Shown here: positions 41,902 to 52,232 of the stretch, one piece after another | How the letters are laid out: every line of letters begins with the position of its first letter | Position numbering within the stretch: position 1 is the stretch's first letter | Assembly (NCBI GenBank): GCA_021399435.1 | Contig: JAJTUP010000045.1 | Coordinates: 434,001 to 498,000 of the forward strand | DNA length: 64,000 nt | Reading direction: 5' to 3' | From: Diaporthe sp. PMI_573 | Lineage: Eukaryota; Ascomycota; Sordariomycetes; Diaporthales; Diaporthaceae | Program-made: the position numbers and the translations under genes | The notes under the pieces: model-generated | What the model was told of the DNA's origin: nothing | The model's database searches: none | The model's input: only the letters and a program-made list of their open reading frames with translations

Positions 41902-42940
41902 ACTGTTCGGGAATAAATGATTAAAAATTGTTCTGCGCTATGATGTATAGTATGAGCAGCACATATGATGAAATTGTGATATGTAGTTGATCTGCTCATT
42001 TAAGAAGTCATTTGTACGTTGACTCTTTTATATATCATTTGAGAATAGGTGGAAGCACAAAAATCACTTTTAGATATGATGGACTTATTTCGAGCTTCCT
42101 TCTTACTTACTTCTATCCTCTTCTTTCTTTCTAAACAAATTGCGGAATATGATTACCAGATATTTCACATTTAGCAAGCCTTGCCGTAATCTCGAATTGT
42201 CGTTGAAGTTGCCGTGAGCAGTCGCTGTAGCTTAAAATAGGGTTTCCGAAATTAAAAATCTGAAGTAAGCATTCTATACTTATACCAATCGCTTGGGCTG
42301 GCCCACTGAGCCTGCAGATCAGCAGCAGATGTGTTCATGGCTTCTCACTTTGTAGATAAACGGATAGATAAATAGATAGACTTGCTGAATTTAGAATATA
42401 AAACTGCGTAGTATTGAACGAGGATAGGATGGTGATTGTTGCAGTAGCAAGCAATATGTGTTGGAAGAGCATTCGGTTGGATCGCACGTAGTTCGATAGG
42501 CCAGACTGGCTGACTAAGCCAGTCACCCCTGACGAAGGGAAGGTGGCTTCTTCCCCTCTGGGTGAAACGCCCCCCCTTTGTACAGACTTAGACTTAGCAT
42601 GCAATTCAGACCCAGTTAGTTGCCGCCCCCAGACGTACGTACGTACTATCGCCATATGGCAAAGGCCATTCAACAGGTAGAGTACATAATCTGTATTGTA
42701 CATTATCTCCAAAACAGGTTCACGAAGTACCGTATTTAGCAGAGGTACGGCCTAACAGTCTGGAAAGTGAAACGTGTAACATGAAAACAATTTGATTTAT
42801 CAGCAATGGAATTGAAAGGCCCCGTCTTATTACACAGCTGGAGCCTATGGTGGGTTGTTTAGAGACGCTGACTGCACCGGACCACCGAGTGCCGACGAGT
42901 TACTCGGCCCACTGCCGGATTGGACACAATTGTTCAACAA
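41902..42940. other. Intergenic, contains diverged repeat
   Basis: Holds the 5' region of the minus-strand TPR gene and the repeat at 42455-42690. No other gene is seen. Confidence 0.45.
42455..42690 (+). repeat. Diverged dispersed repeat, copy 1
   Basis: Blocks in the same order as 50400-50610: GTGTTGGAA, GACTAAGC, CCCTGACG, ACGTACGTACGTAC and CCATTCAACAGG. It lies upstream of the minus-strand TPR gene (start 41901). Confidence 0.5.
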
Positions 42941-42948
42941 TATAAAAG
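42941..42948 (+). promoter_or_regulatory. TATA box of the DUF1993 gene
   Basis: TATAAAAG lies 101 bp upstream of ATG 43049, followed by a CA- and CT-rich leader that fits a fungal transcription start region. Confidence 0.55.
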
Positions 42949-43048
42949 CTCTCACCTCCGTGACCAGCAGCTCACAACCACCATCAGCTCACAGCCGTCA
43001 ACCCAATATTACCAATTATTCACACTCTCTCATTCACCTTGAACCACC

Positions 43049-43582
43049 ATGTCGTCGTACACGCTCGCAGACGGGACTCTCCCCCACGCCACCGCCGCCA
43101 TGAAGACGCTCTCCCACCTCCTCGACAAGATGGAAGCCTCCACCTCCCCGGCCCCGGAGGCCCTCCTCTCCGCCCGCCTGCACCCCACCATGCTGCCCCT
43201 CTCCTTCCAGTTCTCCTTCGCCGCCGACCTGGTCGCCAAGATGGCCGCCCACCTCGAAGGCACAGAGCCCGAGGACCTGGGCCCCTTCGACACCGTCAAG
43301 ACCGTCGCCGACGCCCGCGCCCGCGTCGACGCCGCCGCCGCCCGCCTGGCGTCCGCCAACCCCGACAAGATCGCCAGCCGCAGCGACGAGACCGTCTCGT
43401 ACGGCAGGGGGCCCGACAAGCCCCCCGGGGAGCTCAAGGCGCGGGACTATGCGGCGGGGTACGGCCTGCCCAACATCTACTTCCACGTCACCACCGCGTA
43501 TAACATCCTGCGCAAGGAGGGCATCGACCTGGGCAAGGGGGACTTCCTGGCGCCCTTCCTGGCGCCTTATCAGTCGTCGTAG
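43049..43582 (+). CDS. DUF1993 family protein
   Basis: An intronless 177-aa frame starting ACCATGTCG. It matches the DUF1993 pattern: YTLADGTLPHATAAMKTLSH, LLDKMEAS, then LLSARLHPTMLPLSFQFSFA, the (R)L-x-P-x-M-x-P-L signature, followed by a pairwise helical region. The C-terminus is LGKGDFLAPFLAPYQSS. The family is a small four-helix protein found in fungi and bacteria with no established function. The codons end almost always in C or G, unlike the AT-richer neighbours, which points to strong expression or recent arrival. The TATA box and full-length frame support a working gene. Confidence 0.9.
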   Translation: MSSYTLADGTLPHATAAMKTLSHLLDKMEASTSPAPEALLSARLHPTMLPLSFQFSFAADLVAKMAAHLEGTEPEDLGPFDTVKTVADARARVDAAAARLASANPDKIASRSDETVSYGRGPDKPPGELKARDYAAGYGLPNIYFHVTTAYNILRKEGIDLGKGDFLAPFLAPYQSS

Positions 43583-44528
43583 AAGATGACCATCAATAGA
43601 ATAGAAAAAGCATAGAGGGCAATGGCAACTCTTTTTCTCACCACCACTGCTCTGCCAAGGGTGACGACTTCTCACTTGGAAATGAAAAAGACATCAGGCC
43701 AGGCCCTAGGCCTGAAAGGTGTCACGAAAGGTATGCGTCAGTGAAATTGACCGCAACAGAACAGAGAGTTGGGCTGGCGGCAGTCTCTCTCGCTGGCCCC
43801 ACAAGACGGAGCGGGGGAATGAAGAGTGCCAACAAGACACGAGTCTCGAGGGCGGGAGTAAATACAGTAGAGCACACTGTGCCTCGCCTGTGTGATGTCC
43901 GGAGGCTGGTGAAGACGGAAGAAGAGCATCAGGGTAGCACACACCTTGAATTCAAAACTGACCTGGGTTTTTGGAGCACTATTAGAGATACCCTGAGCTT
44001 TGTCTGTTTGATTTCTTGGTCGCATGAAGCGGGCATGGGACCCTGCAAATGGCTTTTGACAGAATCAATGGAATCCTATACAAGTCTGTAGCCTCAAAGA
44101 AATATTTTCAAAAGAGTTTCGTCTTCTTGCACGTCCATCTTCTAAGTGCATTGCAGCCACCCAAGTACACAAGACTGCTCGGCTGCTAGTGCCTTGCATG
44201 AGCTTATCTAATCTTGAGTTGTGGGGAATTGGAGGCAAGCACGGGCAAGTCACCCACTGTCGTCATTCAAGCTGCCTGCCCGCTGCCTGAATACATAACA
44301 ACTTCAACGTCAACGTCCGCTCGCTGGGGACTTGGATTGACTCGTCTGGTCTCTTCTTGTCCGTTATTTATTATGTCGCGTTGGTCGCATCACAGAAGCG
44401 TCAAGCCCCAGTCCTAGGCTCACTAGCCACTCCTGCCACCTCCACACCAGGGTCCACCAGGCGTACCGGGTCCGGCTAGCCTCCCTTCTCATCTGCTGCT
44501 ACTCCACACTCCCAGGTCGCCTCTACAG
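43583..44528. other. Intergenic, no gene seen
   Basis: Short frames only. The first 200 bp probably hold the 3' end of the DUF1993 transcript. Confidence 0.4.
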
Positions 44529-45242
44529 TCACTTGCTTGCTTCATATTTACCGCGCCATCTCCTTTGATAGTCTTGTTCTCTCACCTTGGTGCTCTTCTG
44601 AGTCTCTAAGAGTGACCCCAAGCTCAACCCCCCACCACCATCACCCATACTACTACCACCCATCAAGGTCGAGTAGTCATCGTGGACTTGCGTATACGTG
44701 ATTCTCCACCTCCTCTCCTGTCGACTACGCGGCGCAGGCGACGCCGAGGTCTGCGAGTTCGACCTCTCGCCCCAAAACCTCGACCTACTTTGGATGCTTC
44801 TCGGCTTGAAAGAGGAGAGACAACACGAGACAGGCGAGGTCAAAGTCTGGCCATCTTGTGTTTTGCCGTATTCGTCATCCCTAAAGAAAATCATACTTCG
44901 ACAAGACTTTTCGAGATATACACGAATGTGACGGAACAGATTCTCAGGAACCAGTAAAGACTGAGGCGGAGACAGTGAATGCGGACTGGCATTGTATCCT
45001 CGGAATGTAGGGGCTGCCATGGTGCGCAGGGGGTTGACAATAGAAGTAGGGAAGTGTGACGTTGGGGTCGCGAGATTGCACATGAAACTCGATTCACCCG
45101 GCCACAGGATTTCTTGTAGTGCGTCTGTCCGTAGGATTGAAGCTACGCTGAGGCTATGGGCCGTGGAGGATGGGTCGGCGGGTGGCGCTAGACTGAGGTC
45201 ATCAGCGGGAGCTGAGCGAACGGAGTTAGTACCCATCTCCAT
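44529..45242 (-). CDS. Hypothetical Ser/Arg-rich protein
   Basis: A 237-aa open frame on the minus strand, rich in Ser, Pro and Arg, with SLLVPENLFRHIRVYLEKSC as its only structured-looking part. No domain or intron supports it. The opposite strand is also open in places, so coding status is doubtful. Confidence 0.3.
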   Translation of the reverse strand: MEMGTNSVRSAPADDLSLAPPADPSSTAHSLSVASILRTDALQEILWPGESSFMCNLATPTSHFPTSIVNPLRTMAAPTFRGYNASPHSLSPPQSLLVPENLFRHIRVYLEKSCRSMIFFRDDEYGKTQDGQTLTSPVSCCLSSFKPRSIQSRSRFWGERSNSQTSASPAPRSRQERRWRITYTQVHDDYSTLMGGSSMGDGGGGLSLGSLLETQKSTKVREQDYQRRWRGKYEASK

Positions 45243-45391
45243 GGAGACATCTGCAAGGTAACCTCACCCTTGGAATTCCGGCTGCATCGTTTGAGGAAGC
45301 GTTGGCACCATTTGTACGTGACAGTTGGTGGAGGTTCATCGCCGATTTGATCGCGTCCGAGGATCTCATTTACGATTCGCTCGATCAGCAT
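45188..45391 (-). pseudogene. Possible Tc5/CENP-B-type HTH transposase fragment
   Basis: The minus frame reads LIERIVNEILGRDQIGDEPP then KWCQRFLKRCS. In pogo-type transposases the second half of the CENP-B-like DNA-binding region has this layout (REMANxIL...PPxVGKNWVxRFIKR). Only about 40 residues match and no catalytic part is nearby, so this is a small relic at best. Confidence 0.35.
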
Positions 45392-46378
45392 CCAAATTTC
45401 GATCTAATTCGTCCGTTATTCCCGATTCTACCATCCTCAAGATACAGTAGTCCTGGGATTTCAAAGGAGCTACAAGATGCCGGGAGAACAGACAGGGTGC
45501 TTGCCTCCTCCTTCTTGTAAAAGTATTATACATGCTCATACAGAATCGAAGAAGGAAATAAACAACCTCAGAAATATGCTTTTTATGCGTCGCTCCCCAC
45601 TCAAGGGCAGAAGCTAGGTTCTGGGCCCACCTATATCGGTTGACAGGTGAGAACGTCTTAGTGTTCTCATCCCCAAGAGTCCATTGTTGTCTCCTCGGGA
45701 TTGATCCGAATGACCCCTTGAGCAAAATAAGATGTTCGGCTCACTCTGCCTTCTGGGTCAGCCATCTTTGTTATTTGCCCCTAACATTGTTGAACGCTGA
45801 ACGATCAAGCAGGAGCACTCAATAAGTCCCAACAGACTGGGTTCGGGATGTCACGAAACTCCGGCTGAGGCAAAGATGCGTCGCGAGCCGCATGTATGTG
45901 TGCATGATGCCGCCTAACGCCTATCGGCCTCAGCTTCTGTCGTCGAAAGATGCCTGTACCAAGGCTGATGTTCAAGTGACAAATCGTCACAATTTAAGTG
46001 GTTACTTAGCTAGCATTTGGCCGCGAAGGACAGAAGAAAATAGAGCGACCATGGTATACAATGCATAACCTCAGATGCGAATCACCGACGTATCTTAAAC
46101 GGCCAGCGGTTTAGAAAGGGGAAGGGGCCAGCAGGTGAACCGAGGTTGGCGCGGGTGGAGAGTACGACGGCGAGTAAACTAAGTTATGGTCAAGCCATGC
46201 TACATATGGGAGTTCGGATGCCCGGCCAGCCAGCCAGCCTGTGCAGATGCAGATGCATGGGAGTGAACGCCTGAAAACCTGCAAACGGAACCCGTTCCGG
46301 CCTTAATAACCTTCTCCGAGTCCAAGCCCGAGTCCGAGCCCGAGTCTGTTCACGCAAAGGTGGATACTGAAAGCATGT
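45392..46378. other. Intergenic, no gene seen
   Basis: Includes a short GAGTCC/CCCGAG hexamer run at about 46317-46346. No gene called. Confidence 0.4.
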
Positions 46379-48175
46379 TTAAGCCAACTGCTGAGCCAGT
46401 GATGCAAGATTGATGACGGGTCGCGAGCTCCGTCTATTCGCACCCAGCTTGATGCCGCTCATTGAGACGCATGATGACGGAGACGGTATCGCGTTTCCCG
46501 AGATGTTCGGTGTTCTGTCAAACAGGGAAACTGCTCGTTCGCCCCTGGTATGTGCAACCCATCTCATCTGCCGCCATTTACTGTCGTATTCGTCTATTGC
46601 CACGGTCAACTGGCGTAAATCGATTCCAGAGACACCGCGGCGCATCCACTGATCCTGTATATAGCGTCGGAAGTGGACTGATTCGACTTCGGAGCTGAAG
46701 AGAGCCGTGTCTACTTCGGCAGCCAGCCAAGGGCGGTTGTCGACGTTGCCGGTAGGTAAGCTGGCTATTGAGCGCTCGCACACGAACTCTATACCGCGCA
46801 GAGTGTGTCTCTTCAGTGCCTCTGGTTTCCAAGTGGTTGTACCTAGCAGGGGGGACTGGGTCCACGAAGCTGCTCGGTTCGCCCGAATACGGCCACCATA
46901 AAGGTGGAACGCGGCTGTACCTGTTATGATGCTCTGTATGTGGCTGGCGTAGAAGTTCACTACTGCGTTGAAGACCGTGACGTTTTTCTCACACTGCATA
47001 AGCTTGACTCTCTGCGGGGCGCTGTCAGGTCCACAAATGGTCCCTATATACACTACTCTCACTCCTCCATGTCCCACTTGATCAGTGTAGTAAAACGGCC
47101 TGCGCTCCTGTTCACCATATATTTCGAGCCTTTCCTTCTCTTCCATGAGTCTAGACTTGAGGCTGTCACTGGTGAAGTGAGGGCCCAGGTACTTCAGCTG
47201 ACCGGACTCGTCACGCCTAAATGCATGAACCGGGATGGTGGAGCTTTCGTATAAGTGTCTGTTCGTACGCCCGGGGTTGTGATCGATGAAATCTGACCGA
47301 GGCTCGTCGCTTAACCCGTCGAATTCGCCACGCATGATTTCTTGCTCCCGGTGCTCCATCTGTTGCAGCATGAAATCTACCGTGTCTCTACTACAGGTCC
47401 CGCTCACTTGGGGGCAGTTCCGCAGAGTTCTGCTGTCTGTCACGTAGCAGCTACTGGGCACGTCTGCGTCCGCGTCACGAGAAGTGAGTGACATTGTTTC
47501 GGGAGACCTCCAGGTTACACCTGCATGAGATAGGGCTGTGATCATCGCATCAATTCCATCTGCGTCGCTAACGTAAAAGTTCCATGCGGACGATGTCGCT
47601 GCTACGTCGGGGTAGAAGTAGGCGGCGGCCCTGGCTCCAGCCAGTGTACAGTCATACGTAGTCATTGATGCTAGGAGTTTCAGCGGATCTTTGAAATGAC
47701 TGAAGTAGCTACACGGGCTGCATCTAACGGCGTAGATATCCCTTGCAGTCTTTATGGCCGATCTGCCGTGGCGGAGTGCCCACTGGGGTGACACAGTTAA
47801 GCAGAAGGTAAGTGCATCCTTAAGAGGTAAAAATCTCACTATTTTGTGTATAGTCTCTATCGGCAGAACGTCCATTTGGGTGGCACTGGTTGCGATAGTC
47901 GTCGATTTGTTCGCCGTCGTCGATTTGTTCGACATCGTCGTCATTGGCGTTTTGTGTTTCAGCCGTTCCTGACGCTTTGTTGCCGCTCTTTGAATCTGGT
48001 CTAATTCTCTGCGTATGATTTTTCCGTTAAGCATAAAAGAGTTCTGTATGTTCTCTAAAGTCGCTATAACCTCCCGCATTAAAGTTTCGGACTTGTCCGG
48101 ATTGCCTAGCATTGCATATGTCCATGCTAGATTTCGCTTACAGGTTAAAGTTTGAGGATGGTTTTGCCTTTCCAT
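46379..48175 (-). CDS. TPR fragment fused to F-box-like protein
   Basis: A single frame of 598 aa. Residues 1-42 (MERQNHPQTLTCKRNLAWTY, then MLGNPDKSETLMREVI) are one TPR unit of the fungal NLR tail type, cut at its start. Residues 101-135 form an F-box (MDVLPIETIHKIVRFLPLKD). The remainder matches a fungal F-box-associated region with LAGARAAAYF, then AWNFYVSDADGIDAMITALS, which resembles the GSRA...SDWDFYVP pattern of that family. F-box proteins recruit substrates to SCF ubiquitin ligases; this one would be an unusual TPR chimera. Whether it is transcribed from its truncated 5' end is unknown. The 5' side abuts a P450 fragment. Confidence 0.6.
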   Translation of the reverse strand: MERQNHPQTLTCKRNLAWTYAMLGNPDKSETLMREVIATLENIQNSFMLNGKIIRRELDQIQRAATKRQERLKHKTPMTTMSNKSTTANKSTTIATSATQMDVLPIETIHKIVRFLPLKDALTFCLTVSPQWALRHGRSAIKTARDIYAVRCSPCSYFSHFKDPLKLLASMTTYDCTLAGARAAAYFYPDVAATSSAWNFYVSDADGIDAMITALSHAGVTWRSPETMSLTSRDADADVPSSCYVTDSRTLRNCPQVSGTCSRDTVDFMLQQMEHREQEIMRGEFDGLSDEPRSDFIDHNPGRTNRHLYESSTIPVHAFRRDESGQLKYLGPHFTSDSLKSRLMEEKERLEIYGEQERRPFYYTDQVGHGGVRVVYIGTICGPDSAPQRVKLMQCEKNVTVFNAVVNFYASHIQSIITGTAAFHLYGGRIRANRAASWTQSPLLGTTTWKPEALKRHTLRGIEFVCERSIASLPTGNVDNRPWLAAEVDTALFSSEVESVHFRRYIQDQWMRRGVSGIDLRQLTVAIDEYDSKWRQMRWVAHTRGERAVSLFDRTPNISGNAIPSPSSCVSMSGIKLGANRRSSRPVINLASLAQQLA

Positions 48176-48229
48176 TCCGTTTAATGTATGTCACGGGAAG
48201 GTAGGCCGGTGTTTGCCAGGGGACCGTAA

Positions 48230-48637
48230 TCTGAGGCCGCAACTTATAGGCATGTGAACATCATGGCGCTTCATACTTCTTCATCCACCTGGGGCGCCGA
48301 CGCGTTGGAATTCAACCCTGCGCGGTGGTTGCAAGCTGCAGATGGAAAAGCGGGAGCGGAAGAGTTGGTCACTCCTTCTCGGGGCGTGTTTATCCCTTGG
48401 TCTAGCGGTCCGAGGACTTGTCCTGGTCAGAAGATGTCGCAGGTGGAGTTCGTATCTGTTTTTGCGACTTTGTTTGGGCGGTGTGGTGTCGAGCCGGTTC
48501 CTGGGGGTGGAGAGAGCATGCAGCAAGCGAGGCAGAAATTACTGGACTTGACGCAGGATAGCGAGCCGATTTTGACGTTGCAGATGAACAGGCCGAAGGA
48601 TGTACACTTAAAGTGGGTAAAGCGAGGTTCTGTGTAG
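48230..48637 (+). pseudogene. Cytochrome P450 C-terminal fragment
   Basis: The frame opens after a TAA at 48227 and reads HVNIMALHTSSSTWG, ALEFNPARWL and FIPWSSGPRTCPGQKMS, the haem-binding loop with its cysteine ligand, then a normal C-terminus ending KWVKRGSV. About 135 of roughly 500 residues remain. The 5' break at about 48200-48230 coincides with the truncated start of the TPR/F-box gene on the other strand. Confidence 0.8.
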
Positions 48638-48953
48638 TGTGTGAGGTCACATGTGGCGGACGAGCGGTGTCTTGTATGCTGACGAATGTTATTGTGAATG
48701 CTCGGTCATGTCTAACAAGAGGGATCTAGACAAGTTAGAGGTATTCGCGGTGAATGAGCAAGAGCTATCCATCGTTTGTGGTGTCAACATTGAATCTCGT
48801 TGGTCGATTGGTACATGGGAACGAAGAACCTCTGAAGGAGCTTGTGGGCGTTGTACATATAATTATGGAGCAATATTGCTTAAGCTGACGCGACACATCA
48901 TCTGAGTACCTTATTCACCAAGCTGATGTGTACAGATAGATAATTGATGCGAG
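48638..48953. other. Spacer, no gene seen
   Basis: No recognisable coding sequence or repeat. Confidence 0.4.
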
Positions 48954-49290
48954 GTGCGAGATAACCGAGGTGATGGCTGGGAGGCGCACTGCGCGCGAGC
49001 GCGACCATCACCGTATATGAAGCGGTGGTGGTGTGAAGATCTGACGGCGCTGCGGAAGTCGTACACGTACTGGAGGAACCGGGCGCGCACGATGCGGCGG
49101 GAGGGGCGAGGACGCAGAGCTTCACAGCACGGCGATGCGGCGAAGAGGCTCTTCTACCGGACCATTCGGCGGCACCGGAAGCAGCACTGGGAGGAGTTAG
49201 ACAACGCCGACAACATATGGAAGGCGGCCAAGTATCTGGACAAGAAGGCGACGGCCTCGTTCGCGTGAGTGCCCCCGATCATGAAGGCGG
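48954..49290 (+). pseudogene. LINE (Tad1/I-type) ORF2 fragment
   Basis: Reads SPYMKRWWCEDLTALRKSYT, YWRNRARTMRREGRG, AAKRLFYRTIRRHRKQHWEE and ADNIWKAAKYLDKKATASFA, the linker between the endonuclease and reverse transcriptase of fungal LINE elements. No endonuclease or RT domain flanks it. It meets a Copia fragment of opposite strand at about 49290-49300. Confidence 0.75.
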
Positions 49291-49294
49291 GAAC

Positions 49295-49450
49295 GGAAGA
49301 CGAATTTGTCACGGAGAACCAGAACATCGCGAGTTGGACCAAGTGCAAGGATCAGTCGCTGGCTCATTCCCTGAATCGTAGGAGCTTGGGTTAGGATCAA
49401 CTCCTTGCCGTCATCCCCATAGCCTTGTACGACTAGCCTTGACTTCTCCA
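49295..49450 (-). pseudogene. Ty1/Copia polyprotein fragment (RT start)
   Basis: The minus frame reads EKSRLVVQGYGDDGKELILT followed by QAPTIQGMSQRLILAL, the conserved beginning of the Copia reverse transcriptase (KSRLVVQxYxDxxK...TQxPTIQRxSQRLxL). It is only about 50 residues and is joined on one side to an aldehyde dehydrogenase fragment and on the other to the LINE fragment. Confidence 0.7.
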
Positions 49451-49454
49451 TTGG

Positions 49455-49840
49455 CTTGGTAGCCACCAGCGGCCAGCTGCTGTCCGCCGTGTAACAACCT
49501 GGCACCAGAGTTCTTTCCCTTATCTACATATTCGACGATCTTGTCAAGCTGATCCTTGCTCGCGACGGCCCCCTTGGTGGTCTCGGGAGAGAATGGATCA
49601 CCCGGAACGGCATCCCGGATACGGCGGGTGAAATCCGTGAGAAAGCGATCGTAGATCGTAGCCTGAACGTAGATTCTGCTGCCTGCGGCGCATATCTGGC
49701 CGTTGCTGGCCGTGATGCCCAGTGTAGCCCAGAACAAGGCATTTTCCCAGTCCGCATCGTCAAAGACGATGCTGGGGCTCTTGCCTCCCAATTCGAGGGA
49801 GACCCTCTTCAAGTTTGTCAGCCTCCAAAAGCTCCTCGCT
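49455..49840 (-). pseudogene. Aldehyde dehydrogenase fragment
   Basis: The minus frame reads NLKRVSLELGGKSPSIVFDD, ADWENALFWATLG, then NGQICAAGSRIYVQ, followed by AVASKDQLDKIVEYVDKGK. The general-base Glu (LELGG) and nucleophile Cys (GQIC) are present, but only about 130 residues of some 490 remain. Both ends are cut. The upstream end runs out of frame into the MAQ... open frame. Confidence 0.82.
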
Positions 49841-50104
49841 GGATATGCGCGTTTCATCGTGTTGAGCATGAGAATTGTTTAGGGCTTGTTGTACGTCAAC
49901 ATTGGTAAACGCATCGTTTTCAGCAGATTGGTTGAAGGATTTGCTGGCCATGGTGCCCTCGCCGATCAGCTTTGGTGCGGATTCAAAACTTTCATCTCCA
50001 TCATTCCTTGCCGTGGTCACGCTTGATTTTATTGATCCTTGGTTGTCCACAGCATTCTTGATTATCTCTACATAATCTGAGTTTCGGTTTAAGTTCTGCG
50101 CCAT
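49760..50104 (-). CDS. Short MAQ-headed frame joined to aldehyde dehydrogenase relic
   Basis: A 114-aa frame starting MAQNLNRNSDYVEIIKNAVD, mostly polar and disordered. Its last part (about 49760-49835) overlaps the aldehyde dehydrogenase fragment in another register, so the native C-terminus has been replaced. The upstream DNA is related to that of the MAQ-headed TPR gene at 41901, so this may be the surviving 5' end of a paralogue. Function unknown. Confidence 0.3.
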   Translation of the reverse strand: MAQNLNRNSDYVEIIKNAVDNQGSIKSSVTTARNDGDESFESAPKLIGEGTMASKSFNQSAENDAFTNVDVQQALNNSHAQHDETRISSEELLEADKLEEGLPRIGRQEPQHRL

Positions 50105-51677
50105 CTTTGATTTACATATATAGCATGAAAAGAATTGTGAGCTTCAGATTTGGATATCCAATGTGGAATTTCATTTAACTACCTTTTTATATTGCAATAT
50201 AAGGTCTTTCCTAGGATTTAAGAACATCAGCTTTGCATCGTCGACTGTACTACCTCTGGGAACAAGAATCTTAAATTAGGAAACGGAGCAGTTGCTGTAA
50301 CCAACCTCGTCCCAGGATTTACAAATTCCGATTCCGTTTCCGAAAATTAGGAATAAATCTCAAGGGACTGTGTACAGGTGTCTCCATCGAATTATCGCCA
50401 GGTGTTGGAATATCACTTGGCAGAGCCGTACGCTTGACATGACGGGATGACTAAGCGATCCCTGACGGATGGGCTTGCCTATCGTGCCCATCGCACGGAA
50501 AGCCTCCCTTTCCCAATAGCTAGACAGCAGCAAGTAATCAACACCCAACCCAACCCATCGTTTACGCGATACACGTACGTACGTACAAGAAAGCCCATTC
50601 AACAGGATTTAAGCTTATTTAAACTATTAAGATTTAATACAGATCTTCTGATAGTACTTGGTACTTCAGATAGACTTTGAGGCATGGAACCTTTGCAACT
50701 TGGCACAAAATCAAGGTGATATATTAGTAGGTAGATTTAGTTTTCAATCCGATCACAGTACCCTTTAAAAAAAAAAAGTACTATAATCGGTTTAAGAACA
50801 AAGCCACCCGCACACCTTACGTCCCTGCACCTCACGCTCATCCAATCGTATCAGCAGATGGGTTATAGCGAGGTCCTTCTATTTCCAGAACCATATGTTC
50901 GGAGTCTGTAAACGAAAATCCGCCGAGCGCTGCTAAACCGGCCCAGGCATATGGCTTGAGAAATTCCAGTCTGAGATCCGATTTGTTTGTAAATCTTCCG
51001 AAATCTTCTGGCCGGAAAGGTAAACGCGACTTGATTGTCTCGTATATTGTATCTTTTGGGCCCGTCTCCTCCATTGTTAACTAGACCAATGTCGATATGG
51101 TTTCGACGGGCCACGGCTTTCCCCCATTAATAACTACCAATACATTTCTGATATTGCTAACAATAATGATCTCTAGTAAAAGGCGCAACGTCACTGATAA
51201 CTCCTAGCGGTAATAGTAGGGGAAAGCAAAGAATGCTACCTTCCTTGCGATAACCAGGGGGTCTGGAAGGGCCCTCGTCATAATGAGTAGCGATGGATTC
51301 ATTTGAAAGCGACCACAGAGCCTAGAATGAGGAATGCGAGGGAATATTCCTCAACGTATGAATGTCAAATTCCGGAAGTTGCGAATCTGCTTAATGGAAC
51401 CCTAGCAGAACGGAAGCAGGAAGCAGGAAGCAGGAAACAGTGGAGAGGGAACGAAAAGCAGTAAAGGAGAGGCAGGAGACCAGAGACAGGAAATGAGAAA
51501 CTCGACTGTTATTGTAACCTAACAGAGATTATCATTCCAGGAATTATCAGAGCCGCCTTTATTCCTAGCGTCAACTCAACAACTCATTTCTTAAACACAA
51601 CTTGGCCAAACATCAGCCTGCAAAACCCATCAGCCGTCGTTGAATTTAACCCCTACCCTCATCTTCTCTTGACAGTG
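50105..51677. other. Gene-poor stretch, with a doubtful 78-aa minus frame
   Basis: Contains the repeat at 50400-50610. A minus frame 50838-51074 (METGPKD-like start, RLPFRPEDFGRF) is plausible but unsupported. A GGAAGCA triplet repeat lies at about 51413-51437. Confidence 0.35.
50400..50610 (+). repeat. Diverged dispersed repeat, copy 2
   Basis: Partner of 42455-42690 in the same orientation; see that entry for the shared blocks. It lies about 300 bp upstream of the minus-strand MAQ-headed frame. Confidence 0.5.
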
Positions 51678-52232
51678 ATGAACCAGCAACCCAGGGAAGT
51701 GATTGACCAGAATGCGGACGAGCTGACGCCGCCAGAGCGATGGCGCCTCAGACAGGCTGGCGTGCCTCTTAAGGAGTCTCATATGAAACATTCTCGAGCC
51801 TGGGGGACGGTATTCAAGGACTCCACTGGGCTCCAAGTTGCCATCGAACTGGGTGCTAATCCAGTCTTTGTGGGCCGCGACGTTCACAAAATCTACAATA
51901 AAGAACTGACCGGGCCTATAAACCTTATTCTGCTCTTCATGGATTGGACTGGGAGACTTTCATCCCACCACTCAGTGACGCGTCGAGGTCTGCTCCCATA
52001 CATGCAAGCCCATGATTACGACCCAGATCGGTACGAAGTGCGGCTTCGCGGCACCAATATCACTGTAAACATCCAGGAGTTCGTTACGGGATACGAATCA
52101 ACCATTACCGCTGATCTGGAACGCTTCATTGATGTGCAATATTGCACAACATCAGTCCTTTACTACAGCGGAGCTACAAGGCCGGTACAGCATGCTTTGA
52201 ACTATAGCGATGATGACCTTTTTCCTTTCTGA
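51678..52232 (+). CDS. Hypothetical protein, 184 aa
   Basis: An intronless frame from ATG 51678 (MNQQPREVIDQNADELTPPE). The composition is normal for a soluble globular protein: AWGTVFKDSTGLQVAIELGA, VFVGRDVHKIYN and LILLFMDWTGRL, with an acidic end (NYSDDDLFPF). No motif is recognised. A CTTGACAG acceptor-like sequence lies 3 bp before the ATG, so an upstream exon or 5'-UTR intron is possible. Confidence 0.45.
   Translation: MNQQPREVIDQNADELTPPERWRLRQAGVPLKESHMKHSRAWGTVFKDSTGLQVAIELGANPVFVGRDVHKIYNKELTGPINLILLFMDWTGRLSSHHSVTRRGLLPYMQAHDYDPDRYEVRLRGTNITVNIQEFVTGYESTITADLERFIDVQYCTTSVLYYSGATRPVQHALNYSDDDLFPF

Noticed and set aside
43034..43675. A 213-aa minus-strand frame and a 154-aa plus-strand frame over the DUF1993 gene
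   Set aside because: They are shadows caused by the strong GC3 bias of the real gene; their text is low-complexity Gly/Val or Arg/Pro.
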